Positions 7,217-15,864 of a DNA stretch of 24,680 nucleotides are shown in pieces. Each line of letters opens with the position of its first letter. Position 1 is the stretch's first letter. The notes below the pieces were generated by a model. It had not been told where the DNA came from. It worked only from the letters and a program-made list of their open reading frames with translations, and did not search any database. The stretch is taken from assembly GCA_031284645.1 (NCBI GenBank), contig JAITXS010000022.1, positions 1 through 24,680 of the forward strand, in the 5' to 3' direction. A program made the translations under genes and the position numbers. Source of the stretch: Spirochaetaceae bacterium (GTDB taxonomy: Bacteria > Spirochaetota > Spirochaetia > Treponematales > Breznakiellaceae).

Positions 7217-8533
7217 CTATAAACGTACGAAAATCAGCTTGATCAGAAATACAATCGTGAGTATCCATGTCGCAAGGGATATCTCTTTCCATTTCATTTT
7301 TACGACTTTAACCAGTGTATAACAGATAAAACCCCATGCCAGACCTTCCGAAATTGAGTAACTCATCGGAATAATAAGCATGGTAATAAAAATGGGAAGA
7401 CCTATTTCCACGTTTCGCAAATCAAGATTGGAAACCGCTCCGAGCATCAGAAAACCGACAAATATCAGAGCAGGTGCCGTGGCTGCGGAAGGGATAAGGA
7501 GAAAGACCGGAGAAAGGAATAAGGCAAGAAGGAAAAAAATGCCGGTCGCGACAGAAGCTAAGCCTGTTCTGCCTCCAACTGCAACGCCGGTCGATGATTC
7601 AATATAAGAAGTTACCGTGGTAGCTCCGATTAAAGAACCGAAGGTTGTGCCGATAGCATCCGAAAGAAGCGCCTCTTTGCAGTTGATGATATTGCCCTTT
7701 TTATCAATGAGGTTCCCCTGTAAGGCGACTCCCGCCAAAGTCGAGACTGTATCAAACATATCAATAAACAATAAACTGAAAAAAACAACAACAAAATCTA
7801 CCAGCGGAACAGATTTTAGCCCGCTGATAATATCCAGCGGCGTATAGGGAGCCGGCGGTATACTGATAAAAGAAAACCCGGTCGGTATTGTTGTAACGCC
7901 GAAGGGAATTCCGATAACCGTGGTCGCGAGGATCGCGATTAAAATAGAGCCCGGAATCTTTAAAGAATAAAGAACGATAACAAGCAGCAAACCGATAACC
8001 GCGACAAGCGGAGCGCCTGATGTAATCGAGTTTATGGCAACCGGTGTTCCTCCGCCGACACTCAAAATTCCGGCCCCGTTCAAACCGATAATAGCGATAA
8101 AAAGCCCGATACCCAGCGCGACTGCTTTTTTTAACTCCTCAGGAATTGCCTGGACAATTTTTTCCCGTATTCCGCAAAACGAAATAATCAGGAAAACAAT
8201 GCCTTCGACAAAGACGGCGGCCAAGGCTGTCTGCCATGTAAAGCCCATAGGCCCGCACACGGAGAAAGCGATATAGGCATTGATGCCAAGCCCGCTGGCC
8301 AAAGCAATCGGAATCTTGCCCAAAAACGCCATCACCAGTGTTGCGAATCCCGCAGAGATTGCCGTCGCGGTAAAAACCGCACCAGGATCCATGCCGGCGG
8401 CCTTCATAATACCCGGCTGTACCGCAAGGATGTAGACCATTGCGGCAAAGGTTACGGTGCCTGCGACAAGTTCACGGGGAATAGTGGATCCTCGTTCTCT
8501 TATACTAAAATAAGAGTATAAAAACTTCTTCAT
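7217..8533 (-). CDS. NCS2-family purine permease (AzgA/PbuG type)
   Basis: Inner-membrane importer of 438 aa with about 12-14 hydrophobic segments. The family (COG2252) takes up adenine, guanine or hypoxanthine with protons. Diagnostic stretches are the N-terminal ELVAGTVTFAAMVYILAVQP, GLGINAYIAF, the FIDMFDTVSTLAGVA helix and TTVTSYIESSTGVAVGGRTG. Exact purine specificity cannot be told. A GTG at 8536 is possible, but AAGGAG (8545-8540) is spaced six bases from the ATG at 8533, so that ATG is the better start. It appears monocistronic with its own terminator, and diverges from glyA across a 390-base AT-rich region. Confidence 0.9.
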   Translation of the reverse strand: MKKFLYSYFSIRERGSTIPRELVAGTVTFAAMVYILAVQPGIMKAAGMDPGAVFTATAISAGFATLVMAFLGKIPIALASGLGINAYIAFSVCGPMGFTWQTALAAVFVEGIVFLIISFCGIREKIVQAIPEELKKAVALGIGLFIAIIGLNGAGILSVGGGTPVAINSITSGAPLVAVIGLLLVIVLYSLKIPGSILIAILATTVIGIPFGVTTIPTGFSFISIPPAPYTPLDIISGLKSVPLVDFVVVFFSLLFIDMFDTVSTLAGVALQGNLIDKKGNIINCKEALLSDAIGTTFGSLIGATTVTSYIESSTGVAVGGRTGLASVATGIFFLLALFLSPVFLLIPSAATAPALIFVGFLMLGAVSNLDLRNVEIGLPIFITMLIIPMSYSISEGLAWGFICYTLVKVVKMKWKEISLATWILTIVFLIKLIFVRL

Positions 8534-8922
8534 CACGTTCTCCTTAATAAAAATAAGATTTACTTAAACTATAGCAGATCTCCTTAAAACATAACATTGC
8601 AGGACAAAAACCGGGCCGAACAGATAAAAATTGTATAAGTACAACTATTTTATTTGTAAATTAAAACACTCAGAAACATAATTACTTTAATTTACAAGTT
8701 AAAATATTTGACAACACAACTGCTTGATAGAAACTGGAATATTCAGAGATATAATTATTTTATTTGTAAAACAATACAGTTCAGCATAATTATGTTTCCT
8801 GCAATGTTATTACGGTGATTCCTATTATAATATATAAAAACAAAATGAAATTGGCAAACAGGACGCGGACACTCAGCAATAGCTTGAAACCATAGGCATA
8901 GTCAGGATATTCTGGAGCTACT
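8534..8922. other. Divergent intergenic region between the purine permease and glyA
   Basis: A very AT-rich region of about 390 bases. Most of it is taken up by the inverted-repeat element at 8591-8810. Promoter-like boxes are present (TTGACA at 8708-8713, TATAAT at 8750-8755 and 8826-8831), but none of the pairs has good spacing. TTGTA-N4-TACAA at 8631-8644 could be a small operator. I could not fit a purine riboswitch core on either strand. Confidence 0.5.
8591..8810. repeat. 220-bp AT-rich element with 14-bp terminal inverted repeats
   Basis: ATAACATTGCAGGA at 8591-8604 is an exact inverted copy of 8797-8810. Inside, 8646-8665 and 8686-8706 pair as a stem of about 20 bp with a bulge and a 20-base loop. 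TATTTTATTTGTAAA occurs as a direct repeat at 8646-8660 and 8756-8770. The layout is like a small non-autonomous mobile element, but no target duplication is visible and no second copy lies in the window. A folded regulatory region is the alternative. Confidence 0.55.
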
Positions 8923-10425
8923 ATGAATCAAAACCCCGTTACGGCTTATCTTGCCGCTGCCGCACCCGATCGGGTGAATACCGCTTTTTTAGCCTACATC
9001 TGCAACCTTTGGGAAACCAGCCGCGTAGCTCCGGAAATTGCCGCTTCTATCGTCAAGGAACTTGAAAACCAGCGTAAGCGGATCAAGCTTATTGCCAGCG
9101 AAAATTACTGTTCCCTGCCGGTACAACTTACCATGGGAAACCTCCTTACCGATAAATACGCCGAGGGGATGCCCGGACACCGGTTTTATGCAGGAAATGA
9201 AAATGTTGACGCCATTGAGTCGCTTGCCGCAGAGGAAGCTCGCACGCTGTTCGGCGCTGAGTACGCCAATGTCCAGCCTCACTGCGGGGCTGACGCCAAC
9301 CTCCTGGGCTATTGGGCCATACTCAATACACGGATAGAAACTCCGGCCCTGGCCGGATACGGCGAAACAAATCTGTATAAACTAAGTGATAGTCAGTGGA
9401 AGGAGCTTAAAACGGCCCTTGGCAATCAGCGGCTTTTGGCACTGGACTACTATTCAGGGGGACACCTTACCCACGGATACCGTTACAATATTTCATCTCG
9501 GCTCTTCGATGTATACCAGTATTCGGTTTCCCGGGAAACGGGCTTCCTTGATTATGACGCCATTGAAAAGCAGTCCCTTGAACTAAAGCCTCTTATCCTT
9601 CTTGCAGGTTATTCTGCCTATCCACGCAAGATCAATTTTAAACGGATGCGGGAAATCGCCGACAAGACAGGGGCGGTACTGATGGTGGATATGGCTCATT
9701 TTGCAGGGCTTGTAGCCGGAAAGGTGTTCAGCGGTGAATACGATCCGATACCTTGGGCAGACCTGGTAACAACAACAACGCACAAAACCTTACGGGGGCC
9801 CCGGGCAGGCTTGATACTTGCCAAGTCTGAATTCTCCGAGTCGCTGGACAAGGGATGTCCCCTCACTATGGGTGGGCCGCTGCCCCATATTATCGCCGCC
9901 AAAGCCGTGGCTTTTCGGGAAGCAGGGAAGCCGGAATTTCGGGACTATGCCCGACGTATTGTGGAAAACTCTCAGGCTTTGGCTGCATCGTGTATCAAAA
10001 ATGGTCTGGAGCTGCTTACCGGCGGCACTGATAATCATCTTTTTCTGGTTAATGTCCGTGCACTGGGTCTCACCGGCCGTCAGGCGGAAAGCGCCCTCCA
10101 TGAATGTCACATTACTCTTAACCGGAACAGCCTCCCCTTCGACCCCAACGGGCCCTGGTATACCTCGGGCTTGCGTATAGGCACTGCCGCGCTTACAACC
10201 CTGGGAATGGGGAAAGCCGAAATGGAGGAATTGGGGGCTATCATTGGCCTTGTTCTTAAGGGTACAAAAGCTGTCGAGGAGGCTTCAAAGCCAAGTAAAG
10301 CAAAGTACCTGATTAAGACAGAGACCAAACAGGAAGCCCTTGTGCGGGTGGAGCGGCTGCTTTCCCGTTTTCCGGTATACCCGGAATTGAATTTGGAGTT
10401 TCTCAAAAAAGCATTTGTGCCGTGA
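8923..10425 (+). CDS. glyA: Serine hydroxymethyltransferase (long form)
   Basis: PLP enzyme that interconverts serine and glycine while loading one-carbon units on tetrahydrofolate. The protein is 500 aa, longer than the usual 415-430 aa and like the Chlamydia/Treponema type. It has an extra N-terminal 30-40 residues and a stretch at about residues 145-175 that is not in E. coli GlyA. Conserved parts are IKLIASENYCS, TDKYAEGMPGHRFYAG, the cofactor-region VDMAHFAGLVA and the PLP-lysine motif TTTTHKTLRGPRAG (Lys near residue 287), with a C-terminal GLRIGTAALTT. The start is supported by GGAG six bases before the ATG. It stands alone, convergent with the next gene; no clear terminator is visible. 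Confidence 0.95.
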   Translation: MNQNPVTAYLAAAAPDRVNTAFLAYICNLWETSRVAPEIAASIVKELENQRKRIKLIASENYCSLPVQLTMGNLLTDKYAEGMPGHRFYAGNENVDAIESLAAEEARTLFGAEYANVQPHCGADANLLGYWAILNTRIETPALAGYGETNLYKLSDSQWKELKTALGNQRLLALDYYSGGHLTHGYRYNISSRLFDVYQYSVSRETGFLDYDAIEKQSLELKPLILLAGYSAYPRKINFKRMREIADKTGAVLMVDMAHFAGLVAGKVFSGEYDPIPWADLVTTTTHKTLRGPRAGLILAKSEFSESLDKGCPLTMGGPLPHIIAAKAVAFREAGKPEFRDYARRIVENSQALAASCIKNGLELLTGGTDNHLFLVNVRALGLTGRQAESALHECHITLNRNSLPFDPNGPWYTSGLRIGTAALTTLGMGKAEMEELGAIIGLVLKGTKAVEEASKPSKAKYLIKTETKQEALVRVERLLSRFPVYPELNLEFLKKAFVP

Positions 10426-10516
10426 TACGGATAAGGGGAATTTTCAGTTATCTGAGATACGAAACAGGAAAGATTAACACGGGGACACCAAACCGGAATT
10501 ATGCTTGATTGATGTC

Positions 10517-11584
10517 CTACATTTTTTCAATTTGAAATGCGGCGAGTTTATTACCGCCGCCGACAAAGAGCCTCTTCCCGTGCCATTTAAGGAATGTATC
10601 GGTGCTGTTAAACGGGGCGGAAATCATTTTATATCCCGGATAAGAGATCGCGACAAGATTGTTTCGCATGGCAGATTCGCTCACAATCAAAAAAAGCATT
10701 CCGTTTTCTCCGCTGTCATCTATATTGCGAATACGTCCGTCAAGAGGAATAATCTCCGTTGAACGCGAGCCAAGATCATATATCCCCAACCCTTCATCTC
10801 TTTCGAACACCGCTCGCTTTTCATTATCAATAAAGTGAACGTGTACAGGACGGCGGAAACCATCACCTAAAAATTCATGGTGGGTAACACGCCATACACC
10901 GCCGTCCAGCTCTATTACCAAAAAACGTTGGTGGTCTAAACCGGCAACTGCGGCAATTTTTGTTCCGCTTGGTGAAATTGTACAGCCGTAAATCGCGGGA
11001 ATACGCGAACCGGAGGGCTCCGCAAGGTACACACGCCTTCCTTCTGCGTCAAGCAATTCAAGACTCCCGTCAAGTTGACCGATTAAAAGAAGCCCGCGCG
11101 CTGCGTCTACGGAGGTAATCGGGGACCCGCAGTCATAGGACCAGAGGATATTATCGTTCTCATCGATCTCGGAAATTGAATTTTGCTCATGATGCATGAT
11201 AAAAATACGCCCATCCCGAAAAAAAGGATAGCCGTGCTTGTCTTTTAAAACAAGGACAGTGTTGTTTAACAAGTTTTTAACTTCGATACTCTCATCCTGC
11301 CCTGAAAATTCTGCGAAAAACTCCCCTGACTGCTCAACATACGTTTTTTTTACCTGATTAATGATAAAATCTCCATCGGGCGATACATAGCCAAAATACC
11401 CGCAGAAATTAAACGGCACAAAAGAGCTTCCTTCAACGCTCGAAGGATAACTTGAGCCAAGTGATTTTAGCCATTTTAGCGTAAAGACCGTCTCCTGCGG
11501 AACCGGACGGGCAGCAAAAAACGCATAAAGCACAAATGCCACGCTGCCTATCACATATTTGTATTGGCTTTTTAACTTTATCAT
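10517..11584 (-). CDS. Membrane-anchored beta-propeller-like protein of unknown function
   Basis: 355 aa when started at the second ATG (11584), which has GAGA about six bases upstream; the first ATG at 11611 adds nine residues and has no ribosome-binding site. A single N-terminal hydrophobic segment (about residues 10-27, YVIGSVAFVLYAFFAA) anchors or exports it. The rest is beta-rich with repeating blade-like units such as ISEIDENDNILWSYDCGS, GLLLIGQLDGSLELLDAEG and GLGIYDLGSRST, resembling WD40/PQQ-type propellers, although no strict WD motif is present. I infer a periplasm-facing propeller of five to seven blades that may serve as a binding scaffold. Function unknown. It is monocistronic and convergent with glyA. 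Confidence 0.75.
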   Translation of the reverse strand: MIKLKSQYKYVIGSVAFVLYAFFAARPVPQETVFTLKWLKSLGSSYPSSVEGSSFVPFNFCGYFGYVSPDGDFIINQVKKTYVEQSGEFFAEFSGQDESIEVKNLLNNTVLVLKDKHGYPFFRDGRIFIMHHEQNSISEIDENDNILWSYDCGSPITSVDAARGLLLIGQLDGSLELLDAEGRRVYLAEPSGSRIPAIYGCTISPSGTKIAAVAGLDHQRFLVIELDGGVWRVTHHEFLGDGFRRPVHVHFIDNEKRAVFERDEGLGIYDLGSRSTEIIPLDGRIRNIDDSGENGMLFLIVSESAMRNNLVAISYPGYKMISAPFNSTDTFLKWHGKRLFVGGGNKLAAFQIEKM

Positions 11585-11760
11585 GGATATCTCTATTCTA
11601 TCAAAGTTCATGCGGCAAGGTTAAGTGGGAGAAAGCGATTCTCATGGCTTTCAGGATTGAGGAACGCTCACGGATATGATACCAAATTTCTAAGGCTATG
11701 ATGAATCGGCATTTAATATTAGAATATTCGTATACACTTTAAGAAAGTGAAGGAGACTGT

Positions 11761-13710
11761 ATGAAAACAATGTGTTTTAGCAGCCGGTATATGCTTATTG
11801 CCATAAGCGTGATGCTGCTGTGGACTCTTCCGGCTTACGGACAAGAGATGGAACTGACTATTCTGGCAACCTCGGATGTGCATAATAATTATCTTGATTA
11901 TGATTATTTTACTGATATGCCCACCGAGCAGACCGGCTTGGTCCGTATTGCCACGGCGATAAAGGAACTGCGGGCGAACAACCCCAATGTACTCCTTTTT
12001 GATGATGGGGATAATATTCAGGGGAATCCCTTTGGGGAATATATGGCTAAGAATCCGCCTAAAGAAGGACAGATAAGTCCTATCATGACGCTTCTTAATG
12101 CCATGAACTACGATGCTATTTCTCTGGGGAACCATGAATTTAATTTTGGCATCCCTTATTTGAATAAAGTTATAGCCGGGGCAAAATTTCCGGTGCTTTC
12201 CGCCAATGTAATCGACCCCCTGACAAAAAAACCCTATTTCCGGCCCTATACCATCCTGACACGGAACTTTCAGGATACAAACGGGAAAACCCAAACGGTC
12301 AAGATCGGGGTGCTGGGACTCCTGCCCCCGCAGATTCTTAGCTGGGACGGAGCTTCGCTCAGAGGGAATGTTCAGACAGAGGACGGATATACCACGGCTC
12401 AGCATTATGTGCCGGAGATGAAAGCCGCCGGAGCGGATATTATAGTCATTCTGGCCCATTCGGGGATACAGGATTATCCGCGCAAGGGAGGAGAGGAAAA
12501 TTTCAGTTACTTCCTGACAAGCATTCCCGATGTGGATGTGGTTATATCCGGTCATGCCCACGAGAAATTTCCCGGCAGGGCTTATGCCAAAATTAAGGGG
12601 GCTGACCTTGAAAAAGGAACGATCAACGGTGTTCCTGTGGTCATGCCCGGCAGTTTCGCCGATACGCTGGGACTTATCAAGCTTACATTAAATAAAAACG
12701 GTGAAGGCTGGAAGCGTTCTGACGGAAGCGGACGGCTGCTCCCCGTCTATGACAGCGCCGCACGCAAGGCCAATCTGGCAGCCGACAAAGAACTAAGCGC
12801 CCTTCTTGCCAAAGATCATCAGGCAGTGCTGAACTACATCCGTTCTCCTGTCGGGGCAGGGGAAGATGGCGGGAGCATAGGCGGCAGTCTGACTGCACCT
12901 TTAACCAGCTTCTTCGCCGTGATCCGCGATGATTATTCAGTTCAGATCATCAATGAGGCCCAGACCCGCTATGCAGAACAGGCGCTCGCAGGAACAGCCT
13001 ACGCCCGACTGCCCATACTCTCTGCGGCGGCACCCTTTAAGGCCGGAGGACGGCAAGGTGCCCGCTACTATACCAATGTTCCCGCAGGCCCCCTTGCGAT
13101 AAAAAATATCGCCGACATCTATGTATTCCCCAATACCGTGGTTATCCTGAAATTAACCGGAAAGGATATCAAAGAATGGCTGGAGATGAGCGCAGGTCAG
13201 TTCAACCAGTTAAATCCCACGGATAAGGCTGAGCAGTTCATTCAGAACGATGACTTCCCCACCTACCTCTTTGACGTGATCGACGGGGTAAGCTACAAGA
13301 TCGATCCTACCCGTCCGGCAAGATACAACCGAGACGGAAGCTTAAGAGATAAAAAAGCCGAACGGATTCTTGATCTTCAGTTCAACGGCAAACCCATCCG
13401 GCAGAAAGATGAATTCGCCCTGGTCACCAACAACTACCGGGCCTACGGCGGCGGTAATTTCCCCGGAGGGAATCCCGGCAATATCATTCTGGAAAGCCCC
13501 GATGAAAGCCGACAGGTAATTTTGAAGTACATTGATGAAAAACGGGAGATTACCCCCCGTCCCGATAACAACTGGCAGCTTATCCTGCCCACCGCTTCCG
13601 GCCCCCTGCTCTTTTTAAGCTCCCCCGAGGCAAAGGATAAATTACCCCCGGGCATCAGCTTTCTCAGAAACGCCGATACAGGCTTTGCGGTCTATCAAGT
13701 CCAGCCCTAA
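11761..13710 (+). CDS. cpdB: Exported 2',3'-cyclic-nucleotide 2'-phosphodiesterase / 3'-nucleotidase
   Basis: A periplasmic or exported metallophosphoesterase of 649 aa with a Sec signal peptide ending near PAYGQ (about residue 28). The N-terminal calcineurin-like domain shows ATSDVHNN (about 36-42), DDGDNIQG, GNHEFNFG (about 123-130), AHSG and SGHAHEKF, supplying the two-metal site. The C-terminal 5'-nucleotidase domain has the substrate-stacking region and the CpdB-like NNYRAYGGGNFPG. The DYDYFTD stretch after the first motif fits CpdB better than UshA. The probable role is hydrolysis of extracellular nucleotides so that nucleosides and phosphate can be scavenged, in keeping with the purine permease nearby. 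The start has AAGGAG five bases upstream. Confidence 0.88.
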   Translation: MKTMCFSSRYMLIAISVMLLWTLPAYGQEMELTILATSDVHNNYLDYDYFTDMPTEQTGLVRIATAIKELRANNPNVLLFDDGDNIQGNPFGEYMAKNPPKEGQISPIMTLLNAMNYDAISLGNHEFNFGIPYLNKVIAGAKFPVLSANVIDPLTKKPYFRPYTILTRNFQDTNGKTQTVKIGVLGLLPPQILSWDGASLRGNVQTEDGYTTAQHYVPEMKAAGADIIVILAHSGIQDYPRKGGEENFSYFLTSIPDVDVVISGHAHEKFPGRAYAKIKGADLEKGTINGVPVVMPGSFADTLGLIKLTLNKNGEGWKRSDGSGRLLPVYDSAARKANLAADKELSALLAKDHQAVLNYIRSPVGAGEDGGSIGGSLTAPLTSFFAVIRDDYSVQIINEAQTRYAEQALAGTAYARLPILSAAAPFKAGGRQGARYYTNVPAGPLAIKNIADIYVFPNTVVILKLTGKDIKEWLEMSAGQFNQLNPTDKAEQFIQNDDFPTYLFDVIDGVSYKIDPTRPARYNRDGSLRDKKAERILDLQFNGKPIRQKDEFALVTNNYRAYGGGNFPGGNPGNIILESPDESRQVILKYIDEKREITPRPDNNWQLILPTASGPLLFLSSPEAKDKLPPGISFLRNADTGFAVYQVQP

Positions 13711-14060
13711 CAGCCAGGACTTAGGGTATTGGGTACTAGGGTCGTAGGGGTATGGGTATAGTAATATCAGATAGCTACTACCCTACCCTTCGATCTTCGC
13801 ACCCTGCTTCGGGTATGGTACAGGCTTTCTGATAACCAAAACCCTATTACCCTTGACCCAATTACCCTTCTTATAGGGTATAGTAATAAAAGAAAGCTAC
13901 TACCCTACCCCCCGACCCTATTACCCTTGACCCAATAACCCTAATAAAGGGGTCGTAGGGTCTAGGGGTAGAGGACAGGGCTTTCTGGTAAAACCAAACC
14001 CTATACCCATGACCCTCTACCCAATTACCCTATTTTGCCCCAACTACCCTATATAGTATC
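13711..14060. repeat. G-rich palindromic repeat, two adjacent copies
   Basis: Each copy has a 30-base left module (13754-13783; 13876-13905) with core TAATATCAGATAGCTACTA or a variant. An inverted partner follows (13821-13844; 13976-14001), reading on the minus strand as TTATCAGAAAGCC or a variant. The outer flanks are G-rich on the plus strand at the left (five G-runs, 13724-13756) and on the minus strand at the right (13842-13867; 13999-14030). The second copy also has G-runs on both strands inside (13903-13941 minus; 13949-13980 plus). There is no coding potential. It lies directly downstream of cpdB. Confidence 0.8.
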
Positions 14061-14279
14061 CCTAGTGATTATCACGTGTCGACATTGTAAAAATTTTCCA
14101 CTCTAGCGCTCCATGACAGACTGGCTATGCTATACTACATATAAATGAAAAGCACAATTCAAATATCGGAGGCAATTTTGACGATTTCAACTTGATTTTA
14201 GAATTTTCCAAAAAAGATAAATGATAATACGGGAGAGCTGTATCCTCACCTGTAAATCTTATCTTTAGAGGAGTCTTAT
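14061..14279. other. Gap before the small ORF, with an antitoxin-like reading-frame remnant
   Basis: No complete gene is seen. A plus-strand frame ending at 14224 encodes KHNSNIGGNFDDF, which resembles the first residues of XRE-type addiction-module antitoxins. It is out of frame by one base with the ATG at 14145 and is cut short by TGA. Weak evidence for a decayed antitoxin gene. Confidence 0.3.
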
Positions 14280-14489
14280 ATGAGACATGAGAAATTGTTT
14301 TTGGAGAGTGTGCCGTCACATGAGCGGACAGTTGAAATATGTGTTGCTGCATTGCGGCAATATCAGAGTACAGAGTGTTTTGCCTTAATTCCAAAGGAAA
14401 TAAAGCAAATAGTAAAACAGCGTGCCGGTTGTTACGATTTTCACGCACCGGGTAACAGGTACATTTCTTCGATTTATAATAAGGGGTGA
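14280..14489 (+). CDS. Small DUF4116-like protein, possibly a fragment
   Basis: A 69-aa ORF with a very good ribosome-binding site (AGAGGAG at 14267-14273, six bases before the ATG), which is why I accept it. The segment ERTVEICVAALRQ followed by FALIPKEIKQ matches the pattern of DUF4116 repeats (teevCleAv..., then a ...l.yVPeel helix), usually found in longer multi-repeat proteins. Only about one repeat is present, and the tail after it (CYDFHAPGNRYISSIYNKG) is unrelated, so it may be a truncated gene. Function unknown. It lies alone between two blocks of the G-rich repeat. A GC-rich hairpin (about 14500-14519) follows. Confidence 0.5.
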   Translation: MRHEKLFLESVPSHERTVEICVAALRQYQSTECFALIPKEIKQIVKQRAGCYDFHAPGNRYISSIYNKG

Positions 14490-14499
14490 GGATTCACAG

Positions 14500-14519
14500 C
14501 CTGCCCGCATGGGTAGGCG
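14500..14519 (+). terminator. Hairpin after the small ORF
   Basis: GCCTGCCC (14500-14507) pairs with GGGTAGGC (14512-14519) with one G-T pair and a 4-base loop. A broken AT-rich tract follows. Possible weak terminator. Confidence 0.35.
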
Positions 14520-14559
14520 ATAATTTCCAATCACTGAGATTTAATATGAGCAAGAATAA

Positions 14560-14790
14560 AGGGGTAGTAGGAAAGAAGGGTCTACGGTTTGGGGTAGAGG
14601 GTAGAGTAATATCAGATAGCTACTACCCTACCCCCGATTTTTTCACCCTGCTTCGGCTACAGGCGTTCTACTAAAACCTGTACCCCATACCCTCCACCCC
14701 GAAGCAAAGGGTCAAGGAGTTTTGGGATGGCAGGGGCTTTCTGATAAAACCTATACCCTACTACCCCCTAACCCAATTACCCTACTCTAA
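14560..14790. repeat. G-rich palindromic repeat, third copy
   Basis: The left module at 14599-14628 carries the intact core TAATATCAGATAGCTACTA. Two inverted partner modules follow, at about 14660-14686 and 14731-14758; the second reads TTTTATCAGAAAGCCCC on the minus strand. The right end has four C-runs on the plus strand (14756-14782), that is, a G-rich minus strand. The duplicated right module suggests internal rearrangement. Confidence 0.8.
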
Positions 14791-14860
14791 AATAATGCAT
14801 TTATCACGAAATAAATCATAATTTACCAGAAAGCCACTTGTACTGTGGTATCATGTTCGT

Positions 14861-14923
14861 ATGAAACGCTTAAATCCATTAAACGATTATTGTCCGCGTA
14901 CGTTCAGGGGGTTCTCTGTCTGA
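14861..14923 (+). pseudogene. N-terminal stub of a PD-(D/E)XK transposase-family gene
   Basis: A 20-codon frame beginning MKRLNPLNDY and then diverging to a stop. That opening is characteristic of the Rpn/YhgA-like 'PD-(D/E)XK nuclease family transposase' proteins, which are abundant in spirochaetes and usually continue LF.KYMGEKG. Here the similarity stops after about ten residues, and the frame overlaps the 3' end of rlmB on the other strand. I infer that the gene was cut off by recombination, leaving only its 5' end. Confidence 0.45.
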
Positions 14924-15626
14924 GGATTTCATAGAGGATAACACCGGCGGCAACAGAGACATTTAAGGAATCAATCTGTCCGATTGCGGGGATTGCTACA
15001 AGTGCATCGCAATTTTCTCTTAAAAGCCGCGATAAACCGGCCCCCTCGCTTCCTAAAATAAGCGCGCATTTTCCTTTGAAATCTTTTTTTGTAATACTTT
15101 CGCCTGCCATATCGGCACCAAAAATCCAAAATCCGGCTTCTTTTAGATCCTCCACAGCACGGGGAAGATTGGGAAGCTCAACACGGGGAACCCAGGAAAT
15201 CGCACCCGCCGATGCTTTTGCGATAACATCTCCGTATTTGGCCGTTCGTTTATTCCGGGTAATCACCATATCAACCCCGAACTGATCACAGCAGCGGATA
15301 ATCGCGCCGTAATTATGAGGGTCGGTAATTTCATCAAGAATAACGACAAGGCAGCTTGTTTTGTCTTGTGCGTTTTCGAGGAATTCGTCAAAACTTATAT
15401 CTTTTTCACCGGAGGGGGTCTGAATTTCCAGCGCAATACCTCTGTGATCTTTTGCTATACGGTCTAAATCGTGTGCACCGACCCGGTCAACACGGATCTG
15501 TTTTGCCAGCGCAAGACGCACAATCTCCCGCGATCTCGGCCCGGCCTTTGCGACAAGCAGGGCTTGCGCTTCTTTCCCCGCGCGAAGTCGCTCTTCAATC
15601 GCATGAAATCCGGTTAAATATGCCAT
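14904..15626 (-). CDS. rlmB: 23S rRNA (guanosine-2'-O-)-methyltransferase, SpoU/TrmH family
   Basis: A SPOUT-class RNA 2'-O-methyltransferase of 240 aa. An N-terminal RNA-binding domain (GFHAIEERLRAGKEAQALLV, about residues 6-75) is followed by the knotted catalytic domain with the three SpoU motifs: DEITDPHNYGAIIRCCDQFG (motif 1), ILGSEGAGLSRLL (motif 2) and IPAIGQIDSLNVSVAAGVIL (motif 3). Domain layout and length fit RlmB, which methylates G2251 of 23S rRNA in E. coli; TrmH-like tRNA activity cannot be excluded. GAGGAG lies six bases before the ATG. A candidate promoter is at 15675-15702. The gene is intact although it sits inside the repeat-rich region. Confidence 0.9.
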   Translation of the reverse strand: MAYLTGFHAIEERLRAGKEAQALLVAKAGPRSREIVRLALAKQIRVDRVGAHDLDRIAKDHRGIALEIQTPSGEKDISFDEFLENAQDKTSCLVVILDEITDPHNYGAIIRCCDQFGVDMVITRNKRTAKYGDVIAKASAGAISWVPRVELPNLPRAVEDLKEAGFWIFGADMAGESITKKDFKGKCALILGSEGAGLSRLLRENCDALVAIPAIGQIDSLNVSVAAGVILYEILRQRTP

Positions 15627-15674
15627 AACTATCTCCTCTTTGGCGCTTTTAAGCCCGCACCATTACTAACTCTC

Positions 15675-15702
15675 ATTGTAAGCCGGTACGAAAAAATTAC
15701 AA
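15675..15702 (-). promoter_or_regulatory. Candidate rlmB promoter
   Basis: On the minus strand, TTGTAA (15702-15697), a 16-base spacer and TACAAT (15680-15675). It leaves a leader of about 40 bases containing a good Shine-Dalgarno. Confidence 0.45.
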
Positions 15703-15707
15703 GGGAC

Positions 15708-15780
15708 AGGGGAATATGGACTTTTTGGGTTGTGGTTAGGGAATAATTGGCCAAGCCTCTACCCTACCCCATTGCCTACC
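15708..15780. repeat. Degenerate G-rich segment related to the repeat family
   Basis: Short G-runs on the left and CTCTACCCTACCCC on the right recall the outer ends of the palindromic repeat. The TAATATCAGATAGC core is missing and the G-runs are too far apart for a regular quadruplex. Probably an eroded copy. Confidence 0.4.
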
Positions 15781-15864
15781 TTATGGATCTAAGCTTGAAC
15801 CTGGGCTGACTCTGCGATGAACTTACCGTTTTTCAGGCACGGGTAGAGAGTTTCTCTGATTCTC

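Noticed and set aside
6995..7292. Two overlapping minus-strand frames of about 65 aa between the FGE-like gene and the permease
   Set aside because: They run through the permease terminator hairpin, lack ribosome-binding sites and resemble no family.
8537..8922. Purine or glycine riboswitch upstream of the permease or glyA
   Set aside because: I could not fit the conserved core of either aptamer on the relevant strand. The region is too AT-rich, and its structure is better described as inverted repeats.
11719..12561. 280-aa minus-strand open frame
   Set aside because: It overlaps the 5' half of the cpdB-like gene. The plus frame holds a signal peptide and metallophosphoesterase motifs; the minus frame has none.
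13724..14030. Telomere-like or linear-replicon end because of TTGGGT/AAGGGT runs
   Set aside because: The G-rich strand switches within each unit, copies are scattered among chromosomal genes, and both flanks are ordinary genes. An internal repeat is the simpler reading.
13711..14060. CRISPR array
   Set aside because: The repeated units vary in length, are palindromic across the whole unit, and are not separated by unique spacers of constant length. No cas genes are nearby.
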